Of a stretch of 64,000 nt of DNA, positions 1-12,364 are shown piece after piece. Positions within the stretch are counted from its first letter, which is position 1; each line of letters opens with the position of its first letter. Below the pieces are notes generated by a model. It had not been told where the DNA came from. It did no database searches and worked only from the letters and a program-made list of their open reading frames with translations. The DNA is taken from positions 10,699,001-10,763,000 of the forward strand of contig CM055605.1 in NCBI GenBank assembly GCA_029379385.1, read 5' to 3'. Made by a program: the position numbers and the translations under genes. Origin of the DNA: Quillaja saponaria. Taxonomy: Eukaryota > Streptophyta > Magnoliopsida > Fabales > Quillajaceae.

Positions 1-1660
1 AGTTAAGTCCCACTCCAGAAAATCTGAAAGAAAAACCCAAAATGAGAAAAAGTGAAGAGAGAATAAGACTACGCATATATAAGTTTCTTGCCTGCATTCC
101 CAGGAGCAAACTAATCTTTTCTTTTTTCCAAAAAAAAAAATAAAATTAATCTTTTCTTTTTCATTTTACATTTTTTTTTTTTTTTTGTGGGGAGGGGAGA
201 TTGGTCATTGGTGTAAGGGGGACTACAGAGGAGCGGAACAGGGAAAAATACAAGAGAAGTGTATATTCACGGGTTCAAGCAAAACGGGGGGAAAAGGAAA
301 GCACCTCATACAATAAATATTGGCATCCTAATAACAATTACATAAACATAAATGCAAAGACTTGCCCAAAATATTGATTAATAAAGTTCTAAATAAAAAC
401 AGAACAACTGGAAGCATCATAAGAGCAACCCCAGGTATTGAACAATCATGGGTTGACAGAGTCTGATGCATAGGAAAAATACAGCAGTTAACCAATTGAA
501 TTTATGAAAAGTGCTATCAGGTCCGCTAACACTGAGAAATTAACAACCAAAGGCAAATTAATGATGATCCAGTCAGTGGGGAAAGAAAGATCTCCTTCAC
601 CCAGAAAAGATAAACTATTCCAGAGTCAAATTAATTTTGTTCCCTAATTTGGAAGCAAATAAATAGAGAAGTAGCATTATCGTACAATTAGAGATTAAAC
701 AAAATGGTCGCTAAAACCATGAAAGTTATGCATACTCATAAAGATATAATTCATTTTGTCCACCAACTTGCCAGTGTAATGTTATTTACTGCTGAATACC
801 CCACATTAATTACGATACTCAAAGTGAATTTCATTCCAGTAGACACAAAAACTAAATTCCCATTTCCCACTTAGTTTATAGGTCGAAAATATCTGGATAT
901 TAAATTCAGTTTCTAAAAATTCACTACCACCCCAAATAAGAAGAATACTCCAAAAGGAAGAGAAATACCTGAATATAACCAAAAATCCAACCCGCAAGCT
1001 TGAATCTCCAATAAAAACTAGTCCTTTCGCATGCAAGAGAACTTCACAGGACCTAAATCTCAATCAAAGCGCCTTGTTGAGCTAACAGCTGACACGGAGG
1101 TGAAAACTGAATACCTGAAATAATCAGATTTCCAAAAATTGTTCAAAAAATAAGACAGAAATCCTACCAAATTAGCTAAAAGCAGAAGAAATCAACAACG
1201 AAACTACGTAATTGAGAATTCAAAACCTAATTTCTCGGAAAATTCAAGCACTGCCATTAAAAGACAAACAAAAAATAAAAATCTTGAGCAAGAAGCTCAG
1301 CTAAAAAAATCAAAAAATCAAGAAAGAATTTGCAGTTAGCGAAATGAGAATTGAAAATTCAGATCCTATACCGTAATTCCTCGAACAGTAGGAAGACGAT
1401 CCGAATATAGAACAATTAAAACATCGAGATCCAGCAGCAAAACCTCTCACACACACAAACACTCAGAGATAGAGAGAGAGAGAGTCTGCGTGTTAAATGA
1501 GAGAATTCTAGAGAGATAGAGAGAGAGAGTGAATTGAAAGCAAAGATGAAATGTGTGAGAGAGAATTGGGTCTGGGTATGAAAAGATTAAATGGTCTGGT
1601 GGCAAATGGAGAGGGAAATTAGGAGAGAGAAAGCTGGAGGCTATACCAACCTTTCAATCT
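1..1660 (-). other. Possible 5' leader region of a leftward gene
   Basis: No protein-coding exon is recognisable here. Read on the minus strand, the stretch from about 1650 down to 1372 is rich in CT repeats, as plant 5' leaders often are. It ends in a donor-like ACG|GTATAG at 1372/1371, and an acceptor-like TTTCAG lies near 1118. This suggests noncoding leader exons of a gene whose coding part is left of the window. Open frames such as 806-1063 match no family I know. This is inference from composition and splice-like sites only. Confidence 0.3.
1464..1530. repeat. GA-rich microsatellite, two tracts
   Basis: Two runs of (GA)n lie at about 1464-1485 and 1509-1530 with AGAGATAGAG interruptions. 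On the minus strand these are CT tracts, a common feature near plant transcription starts. Confidence 0.8.
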
Positions 1661-3763
1661 TCTTCCACTCTATATTCTTCAAGGAAAATAAATCAATAAT
1701 ATAATTTAATTTAATTTATTTATTATTGTTTACTAGGAAAAAAATAAAATAGTATTAAATTTCCCTCCCTCCCTTTTTTTCTGGCATTGAAATTGGAACT
1801 TTAATAGAGACTAGAGAGGTAGAAAGAATGATTTATTTTAAAGAAAAAAATAATAGTTTGAGAGAAATTTATTATTATTTTTTAAATTCTGAAGTGAAAT
1901 AGGAATAGAATTGTTAAAATTAAAAATCTTACAAATAATTAATGAAATAGTGTATTGTATTATTATAATTATGTAAAATAATTTTATTATTATCAAATTT
2001 TCTGTCACAATTATTTTAGTAAACAGAAAAATCTTGTGTATACATATATCTTGTTTAATCTCTTCCATTTTTAAGAGTTAATAATGTATTGGAACTTTTG
2101 ACGAAAAAAGAAAAGAAAAATAGAATTCAATTTATTAAAAATAAATTTTAATATTTTATCATGTTTGACATGCATAATGTATGAGAATTTAATTTAGTTT
2201 AAATTATTTTTTTCTTATTATGAATTTTTAATAAAATTAATGTGATTTAAAGAGAATACAATTTAACTATTTGACAATTAGACTATATATGCCCTTCTTT
2301 TATTTTTACTTTGACTGCCCAAGCCTTGCCAACATTCCAAAAAAAAAAAGCGTACTGGAAACTGGTACTCTACTTTCTCCTCCAACTGAAGCAAACTACA
2401 GTGGTTGGGTAGTTTTTAGGTTGGGGCAATAGCCTGATTGGAAAGTCCATAATTGTTGAAAAACCAGCAAGCTAAGTCTATTTTTTATTTTATTTTTGCT
2501 AAAAACAAGCAACTAAAATTGAATTTCAGTTTTATATATATTTATCTCTCAAATAAGATATTCAATTGAATTTCATCAGAACACTGATTTGTTCTAAGTG
2601 AATTGTATCCTTGTAGCCTCAAGTTTGATTAGAGGCCGAGTTTAATTTTGTGTTTGGTGTTTTGGAGTTAAAAAGTAATTTTAACTTAATTAATTGTCTA
2701 TTTAATTTAAATTAAAAGTAATTTTATCTAATGCAAAATACAGTTTTGGCCCTATTTTGAAAAAGTTACAAATAAGTAACTTATCCAAAATACACTTTTA
2801 TAAGGATAAGAGACACAATTTTCATAATATTTCAAGAAGAAATTGCCCTTAACCTTTGTTTTTAAGTTTACATGAACTAGTCATTGTCTAATTCTTAGAT
2901 TAGTTGCGATCACTCTCTATACTCATTTAAAGCTTCAAATAGTATTTTATCAGTTTATTCAAGATTCTAGGAGATCTAATTAATGGCTGTCATTTTTTTC
3001 TTTATATTTTCATTAAATGTGACTCTTCCTGTTCTCTCTTACACAATATATTGTAGCTATGGTTTTATCAAAAAATTTATTTTCACTTTAGTTTTCTTAT
3101 CTTTTTTCTTTTTTCTTTTTTTTATCATAATGAATTGTATAGGGTTTTATCAAAAGTTTTTCTTTTCACTTGAGATTTTTTTTTTTTTTTTTTTTAATAA
3201 TGAATTGCGTATGAAATTGTCCAAAATAAATGTTATCTTTCTTTGATTTGGTGCTTCTAATTTTTTATTTTTTTTATACCATTGATTTGGTTACACATTA
3301 GAGAGTCTACCTGATACTATATTGAAGGTTTTGAAATGGGAAGAAGGGAAAAATTCTATCATAATGTGTTTGTCCATGTTTATATTTTGGTGTAATTGGT
3401 TTCATTTTTTATAGTTCTTTTCTGTCTTTTACATCATTCAAAGTACTTATGAAGTTATATAACGAAACACCTTACTTATGGTAAAAATCATTTTTCAAAT
3501 AAAGTAGCTAAACATAAAAACATATTATGTCAAAATCAATTCTCCAATAATCACTTTTGACAAAATCAATTTTTTAAAACACTGTTTTGCAAACATCAAG
3601 CCAAACTAGCACTAGGTTTCATAGGAACAAATGAAGTATATATAGTTATATGTATATCTTTGATAACAACGTTGGAATTTGTAATTTATTTTGATAACTT
3701 TAGAGTTTAAATGTAACACATATTTTATAAGAAGATAGATAAATTAATAACTGTGAATCAGAT
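1661..3763. other. AT-rich intergenic DNA
   Basis: No gene, RNA or clear mobile element is recognisable. There are poly-T tracts, notably 3177-3195. Open frames at 1838-2068 and 2983-3246 are low-complexity Phe/Ile-rich chance frames. Confidence 0.6.
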
Positions 3764-3837
3764 AGAGCTTAGCTCACTTATATGTATTTAGTTTTAGGTC
3801 ATTCTCCTTCTCTTGTTGTGGGTTTGAACCCAACTTA
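3764..3837 (+). mobile_element. tRNA-derived SINE-like remnant
   Basis: The segment holds a box-B-like GGTTTGAACC at 3821-3830 in a T-arm-like palindrome (GGGTTTGAACCC). About 50 bases upstream is a weak A-box-like TAGCTCACTTA at 3770-3780. This layout matches the RNA polymerase III head of plant tRNA-derived SINEs. It does not fold into an intact tRNA cloverleaf, so I do not call a tRNA. The 3' boundary is unknown. Confidence 0.3.
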
Positions 3838-3875
3838 AAAAAATTAATAAAAATTTAAAGTCAACTAAGAATAAT

Positions 3876-3881
<6 letters not shown>

Positions 3882-3910
<29 letters not shown>
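3882..3910. repeat. (TA)n microsatellite
   Basis: Uninterrupted TA dinucleotide tract of 29 bases. Confidence 0.95.
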
Positions 3911-3913
<3 letters not shown>

Positions 3914-4327
3914 CACGTATAAATCAAGCAAATCAATAAAATTGGTAATTACATTTTCACAACCGCCATCTAAGGAGATTTGGTTTCATGTGTGCTTCAT
4001 TGACCTGTGGGTGTAATTCAAACAGATAAAAATTAAATACATTTTTAGGGTCAAACATAATTACTTTATTGATCAACATAGATGGTTGTGATCCAGTCAA
4101 ATGGAATTGACGGTGGATGAATGATACACATCAATTGGGTATTAAGTACCCAACAAACAAAATTGGGTATTCTATATAACTTAATCTCCTTTTAAATTGA
4201 AAATGAAATATATTTTTTAACCTATACACGACTCTCCCGAAATAAGTTATAAACAAATAGTTGGGGTTGACATTATTTCATAAAATTGCCTTTGAAGAGA
4301 AAAAAATTAATGGTAGAAATACAGTAA

Positions 4328-5150
4328 GGGTCTATTTGGATACAGTAAATTAGAATTAAAATTGAGAATTTGAGTGTTTAATTTCAATTTTTTGTTTGGC
4401 ACAAATTTTAAAATAAGAACTGGAATTTTCAACTGAGTTCTCAAGAATTGAGAAACAACTACAAAACATCATTTTCAATACTTATGAGAAGACCCTAAAA
4501 TTTACATTTTTGTGTATATGCTACTTATTTATGATGACACATTATACTATAATATTGGCCACTACCATTGACAATCTCTGCCACCTATCGGCAACTTCAT
4601 CCACCCACTGTCAGCTGCCACAACCGAACATTGTCATTGTTGAATACAAAAGTGACCATCGTCAAAATCCATTGAATATGATACCGATCACCATTCGAAC
4701 GTGCCAAAGATGAGGATGACCACCTTAACCACTATCAAGGTAATAAAAAAAGATGACAACCACCATTGGAACCTATCATAAGTGATGTTAATAAGTGTTA
4801 GGATATGTCGGAACGATCACAATCATCTTCAAAAGTCGCTAGAGACGATAAAAACCACCGCAGAAGTCACCAAAGAAGATCAAAACCATCATCAAAAGTG
4901 GGCAAAGACTATGGAAGCAACTAGAAATGATGGAAACCACCGTCAAAAGCGGCCAAAAATTATGACAACCACAATTAGAAGTCGTTAAATATTACGACAA
5001 CCATCACCAAGTAGTTTTAATATATTTCCAGTTGTAATTTTTTATATGATCTAAACTCTTATATTGTAATCCTACCTAATTCCAATTTTAGTAGCATTGA
5101 TGTTAGTTTTACTATTTTAATTCAAATTCAATGCATTCAAATGCAACCTA
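4328..5150. mobile_element. MITE-like element with internal minisatellite
   Basis: The left end reads GGGTCTATTTGGATACAG. The right end, reverse-complemented, reads AGGTTGCATTTGAATGCA and continues with similar A/T-rich sequence, giving long imperfect terminal inverted repeats. The centre (about 4700-4990) is a run of degenerate units of roughly 33 bases with a recurring pattern like AAAACCACCGTCAAAAG, unlike the AT-rich flanks. The frames at 4510-4713 and 4782-4988 are readings of this repeat, not genes. A related element in the opposite orientation lies at about 12365-12870. No transposase is encoded. Confidence 0.5.
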
Positions 5151-5176
5151 ATACTTTATGATGAGTTTAGAACCTA

Positions 5177-5223
5177 AAAAAAGTGTAGACTTCATTTCAT
5201 TTGAAATGAACTCTACATTTTTT
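5177..5223. repeat. Near-perfect hairpin
   Basis: Arms centred at 5200/5201 pair TTCATTTCA with TGAAATGAA, then the GTGTAGAC side with CTCTACAT, then A6 with T6. That gives about 23 pairs with two mismatches and a two-base loop. Related A/T motifs recur to about 5340, so it may be the end of a small MITE. Confidence 0.6.
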
Positions 5224-7200
5224 GTGTTTGGAAACAAATGAAATAATAAATGAAATTCACTTGAAATCCACATTTTATTCAATTATGAATTACCAAATAG
5301 GTTAGACTTCAATTTGTAAAATTCATTTGAGATAAATTATTATTCTTTACCTGTAATATTATACATGTTTTTCACTTAGATAAATCAATAAAGAGCCACA
5401 ATTATTTCATCTCACATATTCGCCTAACCAAATTCTAGCTTTTTCTCTCAACTTGTTTTGTATTCATTGTACAACAATTAATATCTTGTATTTATAATTT
5501 TAGTTAATCAATATTAGGTTTAAACTAAAACGAACTTTTCGTTTGTTTCAAATAAGAAAATTAAATTGAATTTTATAAATATAATTTTTATTTGAAATAG
5601 AAAAATATTCTTTAAAATAAAATTTATTTTTTATTTTATTCTAAATACAGTTTTTGTGAATATGAGATAAGACTGTTATATATGAAAATCAAGATAAATC
5701 AGTCCCTTTATTTACAGCTTTGGCAAAAACAATTTCTATTAAGATTTCAATATTCTGAATGAAACTTAACAAATTAAATATGTTAATTAATTTAATAGAT
5801 AAAAAATTTTATTATAATAAATTGAACTGATAAAATCTTTTGATATCATTTTAAAACCATAAATCTAACCTTGTCTTCGCTCATCGCCAAGGATGAGATT
5901 ATGATACAAGTCAGTCCCACGTTCAATGCATCACTCAACTTGTCAAAATGAATCACCCAATGGGACTAGTGTTGAGGAAGACAGACAGACATACAGACAA
6001 ACAAAAATTGTCTGTGGTAGATTGCTAATTAAGGAAAAAGAGTGTTTGATGATGTAACAGCTGTATGATTAGTAGGGCTCATGGACCCAGGCCCAGAAAT
6101 CTCTCGAGAAAGTGGACAATAAATAGCATTGCAGTTGCAGGAGTCCAATTGGGCAATTTGCAGAATCAAATTACATGCGTGATCTGGTGGGTCCCAGAAG
6201 CTTTTATTATTGTGTACTATAGGATATGGTGGACCTTCATAATATACTGCTCGGCTCCTCGCCTCCTCGCCTCCTCGCATAGAGAAGGCCACCATGGATG
6301 TCCATGTCAGGCCTTCTATTAATTTTCTTTTAGAACAAATTAATACATCTTTTCTTTATTTTTTTTTGTTTTTTTGTTTTTTTTTGCTTTTAAAAAAAAT
6401 TTATAAGATTCGAAGCTTGGGAAAATGTTTTTTTTTTTTTTTTTTTTTTGGGATGAATAAAAAATTAACAGTGTTAAAGAGTTTTTATTTTATTTTATTA
6501 ATGCTAATGCCTCTTGATTTTATCTTTTAATTTTTTTTTAAATACTATTTTTAATTTTCTCTATTCATTAGTCTTAAATACTTTTCTAGTTTTCTACTCT
6601 TTTTTTCCTTCTTAAATATCAATACTTTATGTTAACCTCAATTGTTTTAATTTTTATTAAAATATAAAAAATATTTATACATAGATAAGTAAAACTAGGT
6701 TTAAATATTAAATAAAAATTTATTTATTTAGTATATGAACATATTAAAGATATAAATATATATGAATTGAAAAAGATAAGTACAAAAAAATAAACAATTA
6801 ATTTATATAAACTTATTCATGAAAATAATATTTTTAATTTCTTTATTTATTATTTTTTTAAATACGAAAGAAGAAGATGCAATTTTTTTACTAATTTCAG
6901 AACTTTTTATTGTTTAATTAATTATATTATCATAAATTTATTAATTTTTATACAAGAGTTCAAGTTTCGATCGATATTTGCAGAGTAGATTATCCCTCTC
7001 TAAAATGAAGACTTGAAGTGGTCTATAATTTACTAAGTACTAGGTATAACTCGCGAAACCAGTGTAGACGAAGAACATGAATATCTCCTATAGTCAGTAT
7101 ATTTCCATCAGCCCACCAGTGGGAGCAAGAAGTTTAGGATATGTTAAAAAAATAAACTTAATACAAATAATTAAAAAATAATAACTACAATGGTGGAAGT

Positions 7201-7206
<6 letters not shown>
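5224..7206. other. Intergenic DNA, no gene recognised
   Basis: Mostly AT-rich with poly-T runs at about 6430-6450. A GC-richer island at 6029-6322 has open frames on both strands and a short GCTCCTCGCCTCCTCG repeat at 6253-6277, but neither frame resembles a known protein. No RNA gene was seen. Confidence 0.5.

Positions 7207-7244
<38 letters not shown>
7207..7244. repeat. (TA)n microsatellite
   Basis: TA dinucleotide tract of 38 bases. Confidence 0.95.
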
Positions 7245-7248
<4 letters not shown>

Positions 7249-7680
7249 AAAACTTATTTGAAATTAATTTTAATAGTATAACTTATTTTCTTGTAAATTT
7301 AATGTAGCTTTGCTTGGGTTTTATCAATATAACTTGAAGGAAATAGCTAAGGTTTAGCAAATGAACTAGAAAGAATTAAAGAAACTACTTCATGTGATGA
7401 AAGTCCTTAAGAAAGAGAGATAGGATTGATTACACAATCAACAAGTGAAAAAAGAAGAAAGAAATAGATAAATAAATAAAATAGAGAAGAAAAAAGAATA
7501 CTAGTGTTTGTGATCACTCAAAATAAAAAGTTGAAAAGCAGATATAAAGCAATCAAAAATAGTAGAGAAGGAAACTTCATGTGATGAAAGCCTTTACGTT
7601 TGATGATTTTCCTTGTTCTCGCAAAAGGCATTATGTTAATTTGTCTCTACGTAGCCCACCTTGCAGGTCTATGATGCCAG

Positions 7681-7700
7681 CATGCAGTGCTATAAATAGA
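7681..7700 (+). promoter_or_regulatory. TATA-box-like site with RY motif
   Basis: CATGCA (an RY-type motif, 7681-7686) lies four bases upstream of TATAAATAGA at 7691-7700, a good match to a plant TATA box. Downstream is a pyrimidine- and A-rich leader-like sequence, but no open frame longer than about 65 codons and no recognisable product. It could drive a short RNA or be a chance match. Confidence 0.3.
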
Positions 7701-8671
7701 AAAAGTAGCTCCCCATTTCACACACATATATTATTATTTATGCTACAATATTTTCGATCTTTAGTTCCTATTTTTTAACCCCTTTTTTTACATAAAATAT
7801 GGATAGAAATTCATTGAAAATCGTTGTAAAATTAATTTAATTTTATGAACTTTATAAAAGATGAGATTTTCATAAATCTCATAATTAAATTTTACAAATT
7901 TATTACGTAAATTACTTACGTTAATTTTTTATGCAGATGTTGTTAATAAATTCATTTAATATTAACTCTAAACTTTTATAAAACTTTTATTTTGAGTACT
8001 AATGATAAGATAGTTAAACATCTTCAAATTAATATAACAATTTGGTGAGAATTGAATCTACAAAAAATATATATATATATAAAAGATATGAACAAAGCAT
8101 CGAATTTTTTTCTTTCTAGGGTTCAATAAATGCATTTGTGATTATCCTAAAAGAAATTAGAAAATGAAATATAAAAATAGTTCATGGACGTCAAAGTTTC
8201 TATATATAGCTACTCCTTAGGTCTGATCTATCGGGAAATAGATAGAACGATAATGCATGAATGTAGCTGATGAGGCTTGAACTTATGCATCCACCGAAGA
8301 GAGAATAGAAAATAAATAAAATGAGACATATTTTCAAAAAATAGGATTAAGTAAGTACACTTTTGGTCTTCTACTTGACAATGGAATTAATTTATAGCAT
8401 GCATAATCTATCTTTTGATTAGACTATATAAATAAATTAATTAAAATATATATAAGTTGATTTGAACACTGTCAAATTAAAATAATTCTTATTACAAATA
8501 TCTAAATTAACTAAATGGATAACGATCAAGATTAAAGATGATGGTGGGCTTTATATACCGAATCACATGTAGCTTCTTATGTCACCTTCATGTCCTATGA
8601 TCATGCACTCATGAGTGACTCTTTAAAGCCTCGTTCCTTCATTGACTTGAAGGGCTTGAATCCTCGAGGTC

Positions 8672-8743
8672 GGAAGATTGTGGGAAATATTTTTTTAGTC
8701 TCAGCATGGAAGATTGTGGGAAATAATTTTTTAGTCTCAGCAT
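8672..8743. repeat. 36-bp tandem duplication
   Basis: Two adjacent 36-base units, each beginning GGAAGATTGTGGGAAATA and ending GTCTCAGCAT, differ at about one position in the A/T run. No gene overlaps. The rest of 7245-9749 is AT-rich intergenic DNA in which I see nothing more. Confidence 0.9.
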
Positions 8744-9749
8744 TGGTGATATATTTTTAACTTAATCGAAAAGATAATTAATAGAGGTACACATAAGTTG
8801 GCCAGAACATACTTGATTGTTAAATTAAAAAATATATATTTTGTTTTACCTTACAAAACAAAAACAATAACACATTTTTGTTGGTCCATGTTATCCTTTT
8901 TGACTATTTCTTATACTAATTAATGTAAAATTTATTCATTAATCAATAATTCATAAAAAAAAAATACAAATATACCACATATGGTACTTGAATTGAGATT
9001 TCTTTTGTCCGAGTACCTCCACATTAGCCAATTGAATTAAAACCTTATATATATATTTTAAAAGCTCTTAATGACGAAGAATCACATTGCTTCGATTGTG
9101 TTCAAATTAGAAGTATTTGATTATTAAAATTAAACTACATATAGAGATAAAACTAAATTTTAATTAATATTTTACTTATTTCTAATTTCTCGAATTAGTA
9201 GCCTAATATCCAAGTTATCAATCTTTGCTTATAATCAGCACAGAAAGTCCGATATCTAAGATGCGGATCCTTTTGGCAGGAGGCATATATCATCATAAGC
9301 TTGGAGTTCATCTTTAACAACTTTCCTCTCTTCGTTAGATTCTGTTATGCTTGCCAATGCCATGGCATTAAGTTAAAAGCAGCAGCAATGGTTCCAACTT
9401 CCATGTCTTTGTCCATACTTAACTAACATATATAATTAAAATAATTAATTAAACATTGATAACCTAATAAAATAATACAAAGTAGTATTACAAATAGCTG
9501 CCAAGTGTCAATCACGATCCTCTTTGTTAATTATCTTTAAAAAAAAAAAAAAATACAACTTGAAACAAAGAACATGCAACTCTAGTCACTGAAAAGTAAA
9601 AACATTCACGGACAAATGTCAGACCAAATCTAAGACCGGGTATACAAATTATTATATTAACTTCTCTGATTGGCAGGAACAAAAATAACTACCAATAACC
9701 ACCCAAGTTAGTTAAGGAAGTCATTTTTCTTACTTGAAGAGTCAGATTA

Positions 9750-10360
9750 ATGACGAGGAAAAAAATGAATGTGTCTATGCATTGTCTTGGATTTGTTTTG
9801 TCACCTCGATTTTATGATACTGCTTATGTTAGTACAGTTACTCTGAGAGGAACAACTCGAAAAAGGCCTAATGTAGATAAGGAAGTAATGGCAGGAGTGT
9901 TAAGGGCATTTGAAAAAATAACATCAGATTCTAGTGAAGCAAGATCGTTACCTAAGCAATTCTTGGATTTTCATATACGTAAAAGGCTTTTTTTCTGTTG
10001 TTGCTGCTTTTGTTTGATAGTGTGACTATGGGTTCCATAGAATGGTGGACTACTTATGAATCAGAAACTCTTGAGCTAGCGTAAGTTGCAAGAAATATTT
10101 TATCCCTACCAGTCACTATAATGTCTGTCGAAATAAATTAGAGCACTTATTTTTATTTATTTATTCTAACTTTTTATAATTACCCTGATGGGATATTTCA
10201 CATGTATATATTAATTGATTATTTTTTTGAATATAAAATACAGGCTTAACTCTTGATAGATGATTCTCATGTAAGATTAGAGGATATGTGGTGGGCAATC
10301 TTTAGATGAACATGATTTTGATACTCAAGAAAATCACACTCGAGGATGGAAGGGCTAAAA
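9750..10360 (+). pseudogene. hAT-type transposase remnant
   Basis: A 91-codon frame carries motifs of the C-terminal half of plant hAT/BED transposase-like proteins: ALNPRFYD-like LSPRFYDTAY, then RKRPNVDKEVMAG. After a frameshift near 10020 comes GSIEWWTTYESETLELA, the WW-x-YGSETP-type block before the dimerisation region. A further in-family stretch, DDSHVRLEDMWWA, is visible at about 10260-10300. Stops and frameshifts break it and no N-terminal zinc finger is present, so it is a dead fragment. Terminal repeats were not found. Family assignment is from memory of conserved motifs. Confidence 0.6.
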
Positions 10361-11538
10361 ATCAAAGCAACATCGTGTTTAAGGAAGGCCAGCCTTGGCC
10401 CGGGCTATATTTTTCTTAAAAAAATTTTTACATCATATAATAAATGTAATTGGAGCTAACTACAATTACAAATGTTATTTTTTCTTTAAAATACCAATCA
10501 ATTATTGTATTGCAAAAATACATTCAAGTAAATAAAGCTCTAACTGTCTCTTTAAACCAAGGGAGGAGTTTTAAGTGACTGGAAGAGACCATGGTCATCC
10601 CAAATTTTTAAAAAAATGTTAATATTAGAATTCAAAATTAATTCTCTGCCTTCTATTCTTCTCTAGTTTTATATTGTTACCTTCTAGAAGTAAAAGCCAA
10701 ATAACATTTTTACCTCTTAGACTGTAAGACTAATAAATTAAATTAAAACTTAAAGCACAAAACTAGAAGACTAATAAATTAAAACTTCTAATATTCTTTT
10801 TGTAACTTATAAATTGTATTTATGTTTTTTGAGTTATTGAGTTTCTTATTATTATTATTTTTTTACTATTATTATATAATTGAATATGTTTATATAAATT
10901 TTTAGTCGGATTCTCAAAGAATAAAATGTCTAGCTCCGCCCACTGCTTTAAACCGAGGCTTACATCTTCAATTCCCTTCTTTATTGGCTTTCGCTTGTCT
11001 CTCATCTTCTCTCCAACCGATTGAAGCTTTTGGCTCAAATTGAAGGGCTATCCTCGATTAAAACCCTTCTCCCATGCTTCCCCTCAATAGTGTCCAAATT
11101 GATTAGGATTTCTTTTTCAATCTATTGACATAACGTATCTTTTATGATTCTCATGGAAGAAAAAAGTTCTTTCAATAAAAATGTTGGAATGGTCTCAAAT
11201 ATTTTCTTCCTCTCATCATGCACTGCTTAACTACTTCAACAACAACAAAAAAACCACTGCTTAATTATTTATTGGAATTACAGCACATTCCTCCAAAATG
11301 AAAACTATCCTTTATTTTCTTTACATAAATTTAAAAAATTTATTTTAATAAAATCCCAACAACCCCGTGCCATGAGACACGGTTCTCCCACTAGTATTGT
11401 GTAAAGTGATTAAAACACACCTCTTAATTAAGACTCCACCATGCCTTTAGGATTACTTTTTTTTGGACTAATTGGGATTAAGAGAGGTATTAAACAAGGA
11501 TAGACTTCACCAAAATTATTACTCCAAATTAAAACTCA
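10361..11538. other. Intergenic DNA, nothing recognised
   Basis: AT-rich sequence with no supported gene. The frame on the minus strand at 10820-11038 has no recognisable domain. Confidence 0.5.
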
Positions 11539-11866
11539 TCAGTAATTATGGTTAGGATCATAATTAAGTGGGAACTTTTGTACACAACCATGTTTACAAT
11601 CACTCAAGCATTTTTCATACATTTCCCATGACCCAACGATTTTTTGTTCTACTCAAGTGTTTTTTCTCACATGTTATATCACATCTACCAATGCACTCAT
11701 CTTGTTTAAAAGCATTCTCAAGTTGAGGAGGAAACAGACTGTGAGTGGTAATTGAACTAGAAATGGGAGATTTAGAAGGATAACAAGCTTGCAGTACAAT
11801 AAAATTTTCTAGTACAACCAATCCCATCATAATTATTACAAATGGCACTGTACTATTTTTACCCAT
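11539..11866 (-). pseudogene. Secreted cysteine-rich peptide gene, frameshifted
   Basis: From the ATG at 11866 an 83-codon frame begins with a short polar start, then a hydrophobic signal-peptide-like segment (VPFVIIMMGLVVLENFIVL) ending before ACYPS. Near its end is a Cys-x3-Cys-x3-Cys motif (CIGRCDITC). The frame stops at 11615. A second frame, offset by one base and open from 11652 to a stop at 11539, carries another Cys-x3-Cys-x3-Cys motif (CLSDCKHGC). The overlap contains a run of six T at 11640-11645, a likely site for a one-base indel or base-calling error. Paired motifs like these resemble small secreted plant peptides of the thionin-like kind, but the family is not certain. A TATA box lies upstream. 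Confidence 0.5.
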
Positions 11867-11940
11867 TTGTTTATTTTGTTCTACAAAGCTTCTCTTTTAT
11901 TGAATACTTTAGATTTCAACTTATAAGTCCCATTATCATT

Positions 11941-11950
11941 CTTATATAAT
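11941..11950 (-). promoter_or_regulatory. TATA box of the cysteine-rich peptide gene
   Basis: On the minus strand the site reads TTATATAAG, about 75 bases before the ATG at 11866. This leaves a leader of roughly 45 bases if transcription starts at the usual distance. It supports 11539-11866 having been a real gene. Confidence 0.4.
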
Positions 11951-12184
11951 AAATTTTCTTTTTAGGAAAATTCTTATATTATTATAAATCAATATATTGC
12001 ATGCATGACGATATATATACTAATGTTTATGATAAAAAAAAAAAAAAAAAACTATATACTAATGTTATTTTTTGGTTGATAAGTGATATATTCGTTTTCC
12101 TAATTATTTGATGTTATAATTAATGCAAATGATATTATTGTTTATTTTAGGATTGAGGCTTTTGAACATCATAAATGGCCCAAA

Positions 12185-12186
<2 letters not shown>

Positions 12187-12215
<29 letters not shown>
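12187..12215. repeat. (TA)n microsatellite
   Basis: TA dinucleotide tract of 29 bases. Confidence 0.95.
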
Positions 12216-12218
<3 letters not shown>

Positions 12219-12364
12219 TAATAATTAAGTTTTGATATAATTTATTGTTGATAAAAGAAATAGTTATTCCCAAATCTACTGGCGTTTGGTAAATCCCAAT
12301 GAATTAATGTTTATTTAATATTCTTTTTAGTGTGCCAAAAATAATAATTTTGACTTGCATCACC

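Noticed and set aside
6029..6322. Overlapping open frames on both strands in a GC-richer island
   Set aside because: Neither frame resembles a known protein; the frames are explained by local base composition.
7660..7690. TGCCAGCATG at about 7676-7685, a 10-base match to the core of miR167, next to a TATA box
   Set aside because: Only ten bases match and no complementary arm forms a precursor hairpin nearby.
9268..9360. Possible microRNA-like fold, TTTTGGCAGGAGGCATA against GTTATGCTTGCCAATG
   Set aside because: The paired stretch is short and bulged with a loop of about 60 bases, and no known microRNA sequence is recognised.
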